A stretch of DNA of 64,000 bases from Thalassovita gelatinovora (GTDB lineage Bacteria; Pseudomonadota; Alphaproteobacteria; Rhodobacterales; Rhodobacteraceae): the NCBI RefSeq assembly GCF_001458355.1, contig NZ_CYSA01000026.1, positions 62,001-126,000 on the forward strand. Direction: 5' to 3'. The position numbers were made by a program, and so were the translations under genes. The notes beneath the pieces are model-generated. The model made no database searches. It was given only the letters and a program-made list of their open reading frames with translations, and was not told where the DNA came from. Positions 43,201 through 52,920 of the stretch are shown one piece after another (the stretch's first letter is position 1; every line of letters begins with the position of its first letter).

Positions 43201-43923
43201 TCAGACGAAGAACTGTCCGCCATTGGCCGAAATGGTCGATCCGTTGATGAAGCCAGCATCATCCGAGGCCAGGAAAACCACGCAACGTGCGATTTCTTCG
43301 GGTTCGCCAAGACGGCCGGTCGGGATCTGAGCGATGATCGAATCGCGCACTTTTTCCGGTACTGCCATCACCATTTCTGTGGCGATATAGCCGGGGCAGA
43401 TCGCGTTGGCGGTGATGCCCGCGCGGGCACCTTCCTGCGCCAGCGATTTCACGATGCCCAGATCGCCGGCCTTGGTGGCGGCATAGTTGGCCTGTGCGAA
43501 TTGACCCTTCTGGCCGTTAATCGAGGAAATCACGATCACGCGGCCGAATTTGCGTTCCCGCATGCCGGGCCAGATCGGGTGTACGGTGTTGAATACGCCG
43601 GTCAGGTTGGTGTCGATCACCTCGGACCACTGTTGCGGGGTCATCTTGTGGAACGGCGCGTCGCGGGTAATCCCAGCATTGGCGACGACCACGTCGATCG
43701 GGCCCAGATCGGCTTCAACCTTGGCAATGCCCGCCGTCGATTCGTCGTAATCGGCCACGTTCCACTTATAGGTCTTGATGCCGGTTTCTGCGGTAAATGC
43801 GGCGGCGGCCTCATCGTTGCCGGCGTAAGTTGCGGCAACGTCATATCCTTCGGCTTTCAGCGCTTTGGAAATAGCTGCGCCGATGCCGCGTGATCCGCCG
43901 GTGACGAGTGCGATTCTAGCCAT
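43201..43923 (-). CDS. phaB: Acetoacetyl-CoA reductase
   Basis: NADPH-dependent reduction of acetoacetyl-CoA to (R)-3-hydroxybutyryl-CoA for polyhydroxybutyrate synthesis. 240 residues, short-chain dehydrogenase. The cofactor motif is TGGSRGIGAAI (about 8-18), NAGITRD is near 87, and the catalytic Ser-Tyr-Lys is in ISSINGQKGQFAQANYAATK (S at about 138, YAATK near 151). GGAGG lies seven bases before the ATG. It follows phaA on the same strand after a terminator, so it probably has its own promoter. Confidence 0.96.
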   Translation of the reverse strand: MARIALVTGGSRGIGAAISKALKAEGYDVAATYAGNDEAAAAFTAETGIKTYKWNVADYDESTAGIAKVEADLGPIDVVVANAGITRDAPFHKMTPQQWSEVIDTNLTGVFNTVHPIWPGMRERKFGRVIVISSINGQKGQFAQANYAATKAGDLGIVKSLAQEGARAGITANAICPGYIATEMVMAVPEKVRDSIIAQIPTGRLGEPEEIARCVVFLASDDAGFINGSTISANGGQFFV

Positions 43924-44052
43924 GGGTGTCCTCCAGTCTGGCAATGCGTGTTGGTAACACTGTTACTTTGAAGTTGATGTTTTCGCAATAATATTACGTC
44001 ATGAAATCTGATCTTTCGGAAGTTTTTTTGCAGTTGCGGCATTGTGCTCACG

Positions 44053-44079
44053 AAAAAGGGGCACCGGATGGTGCCCCTT
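44053..44079 (-). terminator. phaA terminator
   Basis: On the minus strand AAGGGGCACC and GGTGCCCCTT (44079-44070 and 44065-44056) form a ten-pair stem with a four-base loop, followed by a T-run (complement of 44053-44057). It lies about 30 bases beyond the phaA stop. Confidence 0.9.
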
Positions 44080-44108
44080 GATATGTCGTTCTGTCTGGCA
44101 TCGTCCTC

Positions 44109-45284
44109 TTATGGACGTTCCAAGCACATGGCCACGCCCATGCCGCCGCCGATACAAAGCGTCGCCAAGCCCTTTTTCGCCTCGCGCCGCTTCATTTCGA
44201 ACAGCAGCGTGTTGAGGATCCGACAGCCCGAAGCGCCGATCGGGTGGCCGATGGCGATGGCGCCACCGTTCACGTTGACGATCGACGGATCCCATCCCAT
44301 GTCCTTATTCACGGCCAATGCCTGTGCGGCGAAGGCTTCGTTGGCTTCGACCAGATCCAGATCGCCCGCGGACCAACCGGCCTTGTCCAGCGCTTTGCGC
44401 GAGGCAAAGATCGGACCGACGCCCATGATCGACGGGTCGACCCCGGCGGTGGCATAGGATGCAATCCGCGCCAGCGGTTCCAGACCGCGCTTTTCGGCTT
44501 CGTCTGCGCTCATCAACAGAACGGCGGCGGCACCGTCATTCAGGCCAGATGCGTTCGCGGCGGTGACCGACCCGTCCTTGGTGAAGGCGGGGCGCAGTTT
44601 TTGCATCGCTTCGATGGTGGCACCGTGGCGGATGTATTCATCCTTATTGACCACGATCTCGCCCTTGCGAGTCTTGATGGTGAAGGTGATCACTTCGTCG
44701 TCGAACTTGCCCGCATTCTGGGCCGCTTCGGCCTTGTTTTGCGATGCAACGGCGAATTCGTCCTGCATGTCGCGGCTGATCTGCCATTGTTCGGCGACGT
44801 TTTCCGCCGTCTGGCCCATGTGATACCCGTTGAAAGCATCCCACAATCCGTCGCGGATCATCGAATCGATGTATTTCATATCGCCCATTTTCACCCCGGC
44901 GCGCAGATGCGCGACATGCGGGCTCAGCGACATGCTTTCCTGGCCACCTGCGGCGACGATGCTGGCATCACCCAACTGGACGTGCTGTGCGCCCAAGGCG
45001 ACGGCGCGCAGGCCCGAACCGCAGACCTGATTGATGCCCCAAGCTGCGCTTTCAATCGGCAGACCGGCATTGATATGGGCTTGGCGGGCGGGGTTCTGAC
45101 CCTGACCCGCGGTCAGGACCTGACCAAGGATCGTTTCGGACACGTCCGATTTGTCGATGCCCGCACGGGCGACAATGGCTTCCAAAACAGCAGAGCCCAG
45201 ATCATGGGCGGGTGTATTTGCAAAAGAGCCTGTGAACGAACCGACAGCCGTCCGAGCTGCGGAAACGATTACAACATTGGTCAT
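44109..45284 (-). CDS. phaA: Acetyl-CoA C-acetyltransferase (beta-ketothiolase)
   Basis: Condenses two acetyl-CoA to acetoacetyl-CoA. 391 residues. The nucleophile is in [14 protein letters not shown] (Cys at about 88), with [17 protein letters not shown] (about 341-357) and [13 protein letters not shown] (Cys at about 377) completing the active site. GGAGG precedes the ATG at 45284; the 29 codons before it are not part of the family. Upstream of phaB on the same strand, forming the phaA-phaB pair of the storage-polymer route. Confidence 0.96.
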   Translation of the reverse strand: MTNVVIVSAARTAVGSFTGSFANTPAHDLGSAVLEAIVARAGIDKSDVSETILGQVLTAGQGQNPARQAHINAGLPIESAAWGINQVCGSGLRAVALGAQHVQLGDASIVAAGGQESMSLSPHVAHLRAGVKMGDMKYIDSMIRDGLWDAFNGYHMGQTAENVAEQWQISRDMQDEFAVASQNKAEAAQNAGKFDDEVITFTIKTRKGEIVVNKDEYIRHGATIEAMQKLRPAFTKDGSVTAANASGLNDGAAAVLLMSADEAEKRGLEPLARIASYATAGVDPSIMGVGPIFASRKALDKAGWSAGDLDLVEANEAFAAQALAVNKDMGWDPSIVNVNGGAIAIGHPIGASGCRILNTLLFEMKRREAKKGLATLCIGGGMGVAMCLERP

Positions 45285-45428
45285 AGTATCCTCCACCAAT
45301 TTCAGGATCGAGGAGCCTCGGGGCCGAGCGGTTGTCGCGGGCCCATGACTCCTCGCCTTCTGCATCGTCATAGTTTATTCGCCGCGTTGCGGCAACCGCG
45401 CGAAAGCACCCATGGTAGGAATTGGCGC

Positions 45429-46265
45429 TCATCCCGCCTTTATTTGATCCTGACGCCAGTTCATATTGATCCGCGGGACGCCGAACAGATGACCCTGTAG
45501 GCAATCGATTCCGTGATCAGACAGCCACGCCGCTTCGTCGCGGGTTTCGATGCCGCAGGCCACGGTCAGCATGTCGAAATGCTGCGCGATCATTTGCAGC
45601 GCCGCGATTAGAACCTGATTGTCGGGGTCGCGATGGATCGCGCGGCAGAAATCGCCGTTGATTTTCAGGATGTCGAATCCGAATTCGCGCAGATAGCTGA
45701 GCGAGGTGATCCCGGCCCCGAAATCATCCAGCGCAAAGGCGACATTCTTGCGCCGGACATGATCCATGAACGGGGTTACCAATTCCGGAACCATCATTGC
45801 CGAGGCTTCGCTGATTTCCAGGATCAACCGTTCCCCGACCGTTGGGTCACGGGTCAGCCCGCGGTCCAGAGTTTCCATCCAGCGCGGATATCCGGCCGAA
45901 CGGAGCGACATGTTGACCGACAGGCGGATATGCGGGTGATCGGCCAGAATATGCAGACCCTGTTCCAGCGCGACGCAATCGATCATCCGACCGACTTCGG
46001 TGTCTTCGACATGATCCATGAAATCGCGGGCCGGAATGACCCTTTCGGTGTCGTCGAATATCCGCATCAACCCTTCGTAGAAGGCGACCCGACTGGGATC
46101 GCCCGCTTCGACCACCGGCTGAAACGCCAGCGCCGCTTCGTTATGGTGCAAAGCATTCCTGACCATTTCCAAAACGTTCCGATCCCGCTGAAACACGGCA
46201 TAGGACAGGGCGCTGTCCTGTCCGTCAGGAATATCAGCCATTTTCCCGAATTTTCTGTCCGCCAT
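45429..46265 (-). CDS. EAL-domain protein with altered catalytic motifs
   Basis: 278 residues, nearly all one EAL (cyclic-di-GMP phosphodiesterase) domain with a 30-residue lead. Present: Glu64 in EGL (usually EAL), Asn118 in VNMS, Glu150 in LEIS, Asp180-Asp181 in DDFGAG, Lys201, and Gln257. Altered: KID reads KIN (Asn203), and AEGVE reads ACGIE (Cys237). Some metal ligands may be weakened, so it may bind rather than degrade cyclic-di-GMP. GGGGG precedes the ATG at 46265; a GTG six bases earlier is also open. It has no sensor domain. Confidence 0.88.
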   Translation of the reverse strand: MADRKFGKMADIPDGQDSALSYAVFQRDRNVLEMVRNALHHNEAALAFQPVVEAGDPSRVAFYEGLMRIFDDTERVIPARDFMDHVEDTEVGRMIDCVALEQGLHILADHPHIRLSVNMSLRSAGYPRWMETLDRGLTRDPTVGERLILEISEASAMMVPELVTPFMDHVRRKNVAFALDDFGAGITSLSYLREFGFDILKINGDFCRAIHRDPDNQVLIAALQMIAQHFDMLTVACGIETRDEAAWLSDHGIDCLQGHLFGVPRINMNWRQDQIKAG

Positions 46266-46413
46266 AGTCACCCCCTTTGATGTTCGGCAGGGGCAGGGTG
46301 TGGCAAAGGTTCTAATGGTGCCTTAAAATTAAAATTTGAACGTTTTTCAGGTTTAAGTTTCGTTTGATTGTGCCCGGCGTTGCCATCCGGTACGGATCGC
46401 AACGCCGGGATGG

Positions 46414-46977
46414 TCACCTATCGCTCGCGATCAGCGCTTCGATCAGCGCTCGTGCCTCGGCACCGTTCCAATCCGCATCCCCCATCAAGCGACCGATTTC
46501 GCGCCCCTCAGGATCAAGCAACACCGAAACCGGCAGCCCCATTACGGCCATGCTGCGCGCCAGCATCTGTTTGGGGTCGCGGTGCAATGGCAGGTTTTCA
46601 ACCCCGGCATCGGCAAAGAATTTTTTCATGGCTGGCGGCGGATTGTGACCGGTGGCGATGGTGACGACGTCGAAACGATCGCCGCCATAGCTGGCCTGCA
46701 GCGCGTCCAGCATCGGCATTTCGGCCCGGCAGGGTGCGCACCATGTCGCCCAGAAATTCACCAGCACATATTTGCCACCAAAGTCCTGCAACCGCGCCTC
46801 TTCGCCGGTTTCAGACAAAAAAACTACATCCGGCAATGGTTTTGGCGCGCTGTGGAAATTCATCTTCTTCATATCGCCCTGACGCAGTGCGGCCAGCGCG
46901 GCAGCATCCGCCGCCAGTGCGCCATTTGCACCAAGCAGAAAGGCCGTATAAAGGATCAGTGAAACAAATTTGCGCAT
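46414..46977 (-). CDS. TlpA-like thioredoxin, exported
   Basis: 187 residues. A signal peptide or anchor (about 1-22, ending ALA) is followed by a thioredoxin fold with the active site [14 protein letters not shown] (Cys at about 79 and 82) and the cis-Pro loop GLPVSVLLD near 147. It reduces disulfides in the periplasm, for example during cytochrome c maturation. GGGAGG lies four bases ahead of the ATG. It is divergent from argH, with a gap of only 21 bases. Confidence 0.92.
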   Translation of the reverse strand: MRKFVSLILYTAFLLGANGALAADAAALAALRQGDMKKMNFHSAPKPLPDVVFLSETGEEARLQDFGGKYVLVNFWATWCAPCRAEMPMLDALQASYGGDRFDVVTIATGHNPPPAMKKFFADAGVENLPLHRDPKQMLARSMAVMGLPVSVLLDPEGREIGRLMGDADWNGAEARALIEALIASDR

Positions 46978-46998
46978 ATAACCTCCCAAGGGGCAGAC

Positions 46999-48390
46999 AT
47001 GAGTGACACTTCCTCGAACCAGATGTGGGGCGGCCGCTTTGCCGCCGGTCCAGACGCGATCATGGAGGCGATCAACGCCTCCATCGGGTACGACCAGCGC
47101 ATGGCAGCGCAGGATATCGCGGGTTCAAGGGCCCATGCCGCCATGCTGGCTGCGACGGGCATCATAACTGATAGCGATGCCGACACCATTCGGGAAGGGC
47201 TGCTCACGGTCTTGTCAGAGATCGAGACCGGCAGATTCGAATTTTCCACCGCGCTGGAAGACATTCACATGAATGTCGAAGCCCGGCTGAAACAGATCAT
47301 TGGCGAACCGGCCGGCCGGTTGCACACCGCGCGGTCGCGCAACGATCAGGTCGCGACCGATTTCAAACTTTGGGTGCGCGATCAGATCGACGCCGCCATT
47401 GACGGGATCAAGGCGCTGATCACCGCGCTGATCGGTCAGGCCGAAATTGGCAGCGACTGGGTGATGCCTGGTTTCACCCATTTGCAGACCGCGCAGCCGG
47501 TGACCTGGGGCCATCACATGATGGCCTATGTGGAAATGCTGGGCCGTGACCTGTCGCGGTTTCAGGACGCCCGCAAACGAATGAACGAATGCCCGCTGGG
47601 CGCAGCAGCGCTGGCCGGAACGTCGTTTCCAATCGACCGCCATATGACCGCCGCCGCCTTGGGGTTCGACCGGCCCAGTGCCAATTCGCTGGACGCGGTG
47701 GCGGATCGCGATTTCGCGTTGGATTTCCTGTCCTGCGCCTCGATCTGCGCCATGCACCTGTCGCGCTTCGCCGAAGAATTGGTGATCTGGTCCTCGGCTC
47801 AGTTCCGCTTCGTCACCATGTCGGACAAATGGTCGACCGGGTCCTCGATCATGCCGCAGAAACGAAACCCCGACGCGGCCGAGCTGCTGCGCGCCAAGAT
47901 CGGCCGGATCTTTGGCGCCAACGTGGCGCTGATGACGGTGATGAAAGGGCTGCCCTTGGCTTATTCCAAGGACATGCAGGAAGACAAGGAACAGGTGTTT
48001 GACGCCGCCGACAGCCTGATGCTGGCGCTGGCCGCGATGACCGGCATGGTTAGTGACATGACCGGCAACCGCGACGCGCTGGCCGCCGCCGCCGGATCGG
48101 GTTTTTCCACCGCCACCGACCTTGCCGATTGGCTGGTCCGCGAATTGAATATGCCGTTCCGCGATGCCCATCACGTCACCGGGTCTCTTGTGGCTTTGGC
48201 CGAATCCAAAGGATGTGATTTGCCGGACCTGACGCTTGCCGATATGAAATCGGTACATGGCCCGATCACCGAGGCCGTTTTCGATGTGCTGGGGGTGGAT
48301 AAATCCGTCGCGTCGCGCATGTCCTATGGCGGCACCGCGCCGGCTCAGGTTGTGACGCAGATCGAACGCTGGAAAAAGGTGCTGGAATGA
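46999..48390 (+). CDS. argH: Argininosuccinate lyase
   Basis: Last step of arginine synthesis: argininosuccinate to arginine and fumarate. 463 residues. The signature [19 protein letters not shown] (about 280-298) with its catalytic Ser, [14 protein letters not shown] (about 108-121) and the [16 protein letters not shown] block near 158 are intact. The stop overlaps the small lipoprotein gene by four bases (ATGA). Confidence 0.97.
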   Translation: MSDTSSNQMWGGRFAAGPDAIMEAINASIGYDQRMAAQDIAGSRAHAAMLAATGIITDSDADTIREGLLTVLSEIETGRFEFSTALEDIHMNVEARLKQIIGEPAGRLHTARSRNDQVATDFKLWVRDQIDAAIDGIKALITALIGQAEIGSDWVMPGFTHLQTAQPVTWGHHMMAYVEMLGRDLSRFQDARKRMNECPLGAAALAGTSFPIDRHMTAAALGFDRPSANSLDAVADRDFALDFLSCASICAMHLSRFAEELVIWSSAQFRFVTMSDKWSTGSSIMPQKRNPDAAELLRAKIGRIFGANVALMTVMKGLPLAYSKDMQEDKEQVFDAADSLMLALAAMTGMVSDMTGNRDALAAAAGSGFSTATDLADWLVRELNMPFRDAHHVTGSLVALAESKGCDLPDLTLADMKSVHGPITEAVFDVLGVDKSVASRMSYGGTAPAQVVTQIERWKKVLE

Positions 48391-48527
48391 AACCTGTCCT
48401 GATCGTGCTTGCGCTTTTGGCGCTGACCGGTTGCGGGGCCGATGGTGAACCCACCGCGCCCGCGCCGAAATCGTCCCAATCTGGTATCACGATCAGCGGC
48501 GAAGCCACGATTGGCGTCGTGTTCTGA
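48387..48527 (+). CDS. Small lipoprotein, LptM-like candidate
   Basis: 46 residues. A lipoprotein signal peptide with lipobox LTGC places the lipidated cysteine at about 16, followed by [13 protein letters not shown]. LptM proteins of other proteobacteria start LxGCGxKGxL and lie near lysA, and they help mature the LptD barrel. The position between argH and lysA and the GCG-x-x-G start fit, but the match is short. It overlaps both neighbours (ATGA and TGATG), so it is translated with them. Confidence 0.75.
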   Translation: MKPVLIVLALLALTGCGADGEPTAPAPKSSQSGITISGEATIGVVF

Positions 48528-48841
48528 TGTCGCTGCTACGGGTGGCCTATCTGGCTCTGGCGGTCTGGGGGGCGGTACATCCGCTGGCGCTGCGGCTGCC
48601 TTGGTTGCAGCAAAACGGATTTGATTTGACCGCAATGATCGCCGCCTGGCAGGCCAATGGTGCGGTGGCGGGGTTGTTTTGGGATCTGACCATCACGGCC
48701 ATCGCCTTGACCCTGTGGATCCTGGCCGAGGTCGCGATGCGCCGCAACTGGTTGGCGCTGCTGGCGATCCCCGCGACCTTTCTGATCGGGGTCGGCTGCG
48801 GTTTGCCGCTTTACCTGTTCCTACGCACCCGCCCGGTGTGA
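48527..48841 (+). CDS. DUF2834 family membrane protein
   Basis: 104 residues with three hydrophobic helices. The pattern of PWLQQNGFDLTAMIAAWQAN followed by FWDL and the GCGLPLYLFLR end matches DUF2834, a family of unknown function. It overlaps the previous stop by one base and is the last gene of the argH transcript. Confidence 0.82.
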   Translation: MSLLRVAYLALAVWGAVHPLALRLPWLQQNGFDLTAMIAAWQANGAVAGLFWDLTITAIALTLWILAEVAMRRNWLALLAIPATFLIGVGCGLPLYLFLRTRPV

Positions 48842-48849
48842 AAAGCCGG

Positions 48850-48923
48850 TTGGGGGCCAGCCCCCAAACCCCCGGAGTATTGCAGGAACAGTGATAGGGC
48901 TTTCATCGTTCTTCAAATACTCC
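48850..48923 (+). repeat. 50-nt dispersed palindromic element, copy B, with GC-rich flank
   Basis: The core (48874-48923) starts GGAGTATT and ends AAATACTCC and is 50 bases, the same length as the copy at 25170-25219. An upstream hairpin (TGGGGG, CCAG, CCCCCA at 48851-48866) precedes CCCCC. It sits after the argH transcript and before lysA. The stem is imperfect compared with copy A. Confidence 0.85.
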
Positions 48924-49068
48924 CGTGCGGAGCGCAAATCCCGAGCCGGAGGCCCTTGGCGGGAGAGGAGATAGGCATGTGCGCGCCGCAGGCGTGCCCG
49001 TTTTGATCAATTGAAATGCCGCGCGGCTCTGGCTATGAGGCATGGAACGCAAGCGAAGGGCGCAAGAC

Positions 49069-50334
49069 ATGGATCATTTCCTGTATAAAGACGGGGCGCT
49101 CTGCGCCGAAAATGTGCCGGTGGCCGAGATTGCCGCCCAGGTCGGCACGCCGTTTTATTGTTATTCCACCGCCACGCTGCTGCGTCATTTCCGGCTGTTC
49201 GACGAAGCGCTGGCAGGGATCGACCATGTGGTTTGCTATGCGATGAAGGCGGCCAGCAATCAGGCGATTCTGACCACTTTGGCGCAGGCGGGCGCGGGGA
49301 TGGACGTGGTTTCGGGCGGCGAATATGCCCGCGCAATCGCCGCCGGCGTGCCGGGTGAAAAAATCGTGTTTTCCGGCGTTGGCAAGACCCGCGAGGAAAT
49401 GCGTGCCGCACTGGCGGGGGGGATTCGCCAGTTCAATCTGGAATCCGAACCCGAAATGGAAGTTCTTAACGAGGTCGCCACCGCGATGGGTGTGGTTGCG
49501 CCGGTGACGGTGCGGGTCAATCCGGATGTCGATGCCAAGACTCATGCCAAGATCGCTACCGGCAAGAGCGAAAACAAATTCGGCATTCCTATCGCGCGGG
49601 CGCGCGCGGTCTATGCCCATGCCGCACGTCTGCCGGGGCTGAAAGTGGTCGGTATCGATGTTCATATTGGCAGCCAATTGACCGATCTTGAACCGTTTCG
49701 GCAAGCCTATCGCAAAGTGGCCGACCTGACCCGGGCCTTGCGCACCGATGGCCATGTCATTGACCGGCTTGATCTGGGCGGCGGTTTGGGCATTCCTTAC
49801 ACCCGTTCGAACGAAGCACCGCCGCTGCCCGCCGAATACGGCGCGATGATCCGCGAAGAACTGGGCGATCTGGGCTGCGAGATCGAGATCGAACCGGGGC
49901 GGTTGATCGCGGGTAATGCCGGGATCATGGTGTCAAAGGTGATCTACATGAAATCCGGCGAAGGCCGCGATTTCCTGATCTTGGATGGGGCGATGAACGA
50001 TCTGGTGCGCCCAGCGATGTACGAAGCACATCACGATATCATTCCAGTGATTGAACCGGATGCCGGGGTCGAACAACGCCCCTATGACATCGTCGGCCCG
50101 GTCTGCGAATCCGGTGATACTTTCGCCAAACAGCGAATGATGCCGCCGCTGGTGGCGGGCGATCTGGTCGCTTTCCGGTCGGCCGGGGCCTATGGCGCGG
50201 TGATGGCCAGCGAATACAATACCCGGCCATTGGTCCCCGAAGTTCTGGTGCATGAAGATCAATTTGCGGTTATTCGTGCACGTCCGACCTTTGACGAAAT
50301 GATAAATCGGGATACCATTCCGGCATGGCTGTAG
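49069..50334 (+). CDS. lysA: Diaminopimelate decarboxylase
   Basis: PLP enzyme, meso-diaminopimelate to lysine. 421 residues. The PLP lysine is in CYAMKAASN (about 53-61), the phosphate-binding GGGLG near 236 and the second active-site block QRMMPP near 354 (with a Cys-Glu-Ser, CESGDTF) are intact. An ATG 27 bases upstream is in frame, but 49069 matches the family start. The TIGR02302 gene follows by 33 bases. Confidence 0.96.
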   Translation: MDHFLYKDGALCAENVPVAEIAAQVGTPFYCYSTATLLRHFRLFDEALAGIDHVVCYAMKAASNQAILTTLAQAGAGMDVVSGGEYARAIAAGVPGEKIVFSGVGKTREEMRAALAGGIRQFNLESEPEMEVLNEVATAMGVVAPVTVRVNPDVDAKTHAKIATGKSENKFGIPIARARAVYAHAARLPGLKVVGIDVHIGSQLTDLEPFRQAYRKVADLTRALRTDGHVIDRLDLGGGLGIPYTRSNEAPPLPAEYGAMIREELGDLGCEIEIEPGRLIAGNAGIMVSKVIYMKSGEGRDFLILDGAMNDLVRPAMYEAHHDIIPVIEPDAGVEQRPYDIVGPVCESGDTFAKQRMMPPLVAGDLVAFRSAGAYGAVMASEYNTRPLVPEVLVHEDQFAVIRARPTFDEMINRDTIPAWL

Positions 50335-50367
50335 CGCGATCCCCGTGCATGGCCGTTGGGATAAGGT

Positions 50368-52920
50368 ATGACGACACCCGAACGCGCGTTTGAAACCACG
50401 ATCCGCTGGCCGCTGCGACTGACCTGGGCAGGGTTGATCGCCGAACGTGCGACCCATGCCTTCTGGCCATTGTGGAGCGTCGCGATGGTCTGTCTGGCCC
50501 TGCCGATGCTGGGGCTGCATCAGTCGATGGCGGTGGAACTGGTCTGGACGGCAGTGATCGTGACTGCGGTGGCACTGATCCTGACCGGCGGATACGGGCT
50601 GCGGGCCTTCCACTGGCCACGGCGCGCCGAGGCGATGGCGCGGCTGGATGCCACCCTGGCCGGCCGACCGTTGCAAGCGGTTCACGATGCGCAGGCCATC
50701 GGCAACGATGACCCCGCGTCTCGGGCGCTGTGGCAGGCCCACCAAGCGCGGATGGCGGCGCGGTTGAGCGAAGCTCGCGCGGTGCCGCCCGATCTCAAAG
50801 TGTCACGGAGAGATCCTTTTGCCCTGCGCTATGTCGCCCTGATGGGGATTGCGGTCGGGATATTCTTCGGATCGCTGGACCGGATGGGGGGCGTGCCTGT
50901 GCTTGGCCCAGACGGTGCGGCGCTGGCGGCGGGACCGTCCTGGGAAGGCTGGATAGAACCACCGGGCTATACCGGGTTGCCGGTGCTTTATCTGCCGGAT
51001 CAAACCGATGATGAGCTGGGCATTCCGCAGGGTAGCCGCATCATCTTGCGGTTTTACGGCGAAATTGGTCGTTTGACCCTTGCCGAAACCGTATCCGGAC
51101 GCAGCAGCGAAGTGCCGCCTGCATCGGACCCGGAACAGCAATTCACCGTCGCTCAGGAGGGGCGGCTGGAAATCAACGGTGCTGGCGGTCGATCTTGGGA
51201 TGTCGCGCTGGTGCCAGATGCCGCGCCCAGCGTCGCCCTGACCGGTCCGTCCGAGACATCATTCGACGGGCGGATGAGCCTGCCCTACCGGGCCGAGGAC
51301 GATTATGGGGTGGTTTCCGGTCAAGCGCATATCGATCTGGACATTGCCGCGCTCGACCGTCGTTTTGGGTTGGCTCTCGACCCCGAACCGCGCGCTTTGA
51401 TCGAACGGGATCTGACGCTGCCGATCACCGGCAGCCGGGCGGATTTCACCGAAAACCTGATCGACGATTTTTCCCAACATCCATGGGCCAACCTGCCGGT
51501 AAGCATCCGTCTGCAAGTGACCGATGCCGCCGGGCAGACCGGTTTGGCACCGCCGGTCACGATGGCTTTGCCGGGGCGGCGGTTTTTCGATCCGCTGGCT
51601 GCGGCCGTCATCGAACAGCGCCGCGATCTCATGTGGAACCGTGACAATGCCACACGGGTGGCGCAGGTGCTGCGCGCGGTGTCGTGGAAACCCGAAGACC
51701 GGTTGTTCCGCTCCGAAGCGACCTATCTGCAATTCCGGGTGATCCTGCGGCGGCTGGAAGGTTTTGCTAATGCCGGGATCAGCGCCCAGCAGCGCGATGA
51801 GATCGCGCAGGCGTTGTGGGATTTGGCGGTGCAACTGGAAGACGGTGATATCGACGATGCGCGCGAACGCATGCAGCAGGCTCAGGAACGGTTGAACGAA
51901 GCGATGAAACGCGGCGCTAGCGAAAGCGAAATCGCCGAACTGATGCAGGAATTGCGCGACGCGACACAAGATTACATGCGGCAATTGTCGCGTCAGGCAC
52001 AGCAGCAACAGAGCGAAGACTTTGACAGCGCCGAGAACCAACAATCGATGCAGATGGATATGAATGATCTGCAACGGATGATGGACCGGATTCAAGAATT
52101 GATGGAACAGGGCCGGATGGCCGAAGCTCAGCAGGCGCTGGAAGAACTGCAGCAACTGATGGAAAACATGCGGGTGACCCAGGGTGGCGAAGGGCAACCT
52201 TCCCCCGGGCAGCAGGCGATGGACAATCTGGCTGAAACCCTGCGCGATCAGCAGGGCCTGTCGGATCAGGCTTTCCGTGATCTGCAAGAACAGTTCAATC
52301 CCGGTGTCAATCAGGGCCAGTCGCAGAATAATCAGGGCCGCAGCGGCGGCGAAGGTCAGGGGCAATCCCATGACGGTCAGGGTGGAGAAGGCAATGGTCA
52401 GCAAGGCGAAACCGGTCAGCCTGGCGAACAGAGTCTGGCCGAGCGGCAGAATAATTTGCGCAACGAACTGAATCGCCAGCGCGGCAATCTGCCAGGCGAA
52501 GACACGCAGGCGGGGCAAGCCGCGCGTGATGCTTTGGAACAGGCCGACCGCGCCATGCGCGGGGCCGAAGAGGCGCTGCGTCAGGACGATCTGGCCGGCG
52601 CGATCGACCAACAGGCCGAAGCGATGAACGCCCTGCGCGAAGGGATCCGCAATCTGGGCGAAGCTATGGCCGAAGCCGAACAGGAACGTCAGGGCGGACA
52701 AGGCCAGGCACAGGGCAATGCCCGGTCGGCAGAACGCGATCCACTGGGGCGCAGCCCGGGATCGGGCGGGGCGCTGGGCGGCGATCAGAACCTGCTTCAG
52801 GGTGAAGATGTTTATCGCCGGGCCCGCGAATTGCTGGATGAAATCCGCCGCCGGTCGGGCGAAGGGGTCAGATCGCGCGAAGAACTGGACTATCTCAAGC
52901 GGCTGCTGGAGAGATTCTGA
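50368..52920 (+). CDS. TIGR02302 (DUF4175) family protein
   Basis: 850 residues. Two to three N-terminal hydrophobic helices (about 20-75, 155-175) are followed by a beta-rich external part (about 190-400). A long Gln/Glu/Arg-rich helical region (about 480-800) then holds many QQ, EQG and Gly-Gln-Gly repeats and is low in complexity. It is a family of alphaproteobacteria with unknown role. The last 26 bases overlap the end of the convergent histidine kinase gene. Confidence 0.92.
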   Translation: MTTPERAFETTIRWPLRLTWAGLIAERATHAFWPLWSVAMVCLALPMLGLHQSMAVELVWTAVIVTAVALILTGGYGLRAFHWPRRAEAMARLDATLAGRPLQAVHDAQAIGNDDPASRALWQAHQARMAARLSEARAVPPDLKVSRRDPFALRYVALMGIAVGIFFGSLDRMGGVPVLGPDGAALAAGPSWEGWIEPPGYTGLPVLYLPDQTDDELGIPQGSRIILRFYGEIGRLTLAETVSGRSSEVPPASDPEQQFTVAQEGRLEINGAGGRSWDVALVPDAAPSVALTGPSETSFDGRMSLPYRAEDDYGVVSGQAHIDLDIAALDRRFGLALDPEPRALIERDLTLPITGSRADFTENLIDDFSQHPWANLPVSIRLQVTDAAGQTGLAPPVTMALPGRRFFDPLAAAVIEQRRDLMWNRDNATRVAQVLRAVSWKPEDRLFRSEATYLQFRVILRRLEGFANAGISAQQRDEIAQALWDLAVQLEDGDIDDARERMQQAQERLNEAMKRGASESEIAELMQELRDATQDYMRQLSRQAQQQQSEDFDSAENQQSMQMDMNDLQRMMDRIQELMEQGRMAEAQQALEELQQLMENMRVTQGGEGQPSPGQQAMDNLAETLRDQQGLSDQAFRDLQEQFNPGVNQGQSQNNQGRSGGEGQGQSHDGQGGEGNGQQGETGQPGEQSLAERQNNLRNELNRQRGNLPGEDTQAGQAARDALEQADRAMRGAEEALRQDDLAGAIDQQAEAMNALREGIRNLGEAMAEAEQERQGGQGQAQGNARSAERDPLGRSPGSGGALGGDQNLLQGEDVYRRARELLDEIRRRSGEGVRSREELDYLKRLLERF

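Noticed and set aside
52300-52420. Gly/Gln-rich repeated codons, considered as a tandem repeat or recombination site
   Set aside because: Irregular units without a fixed period; they are the normal low-complexity part of this protein family.
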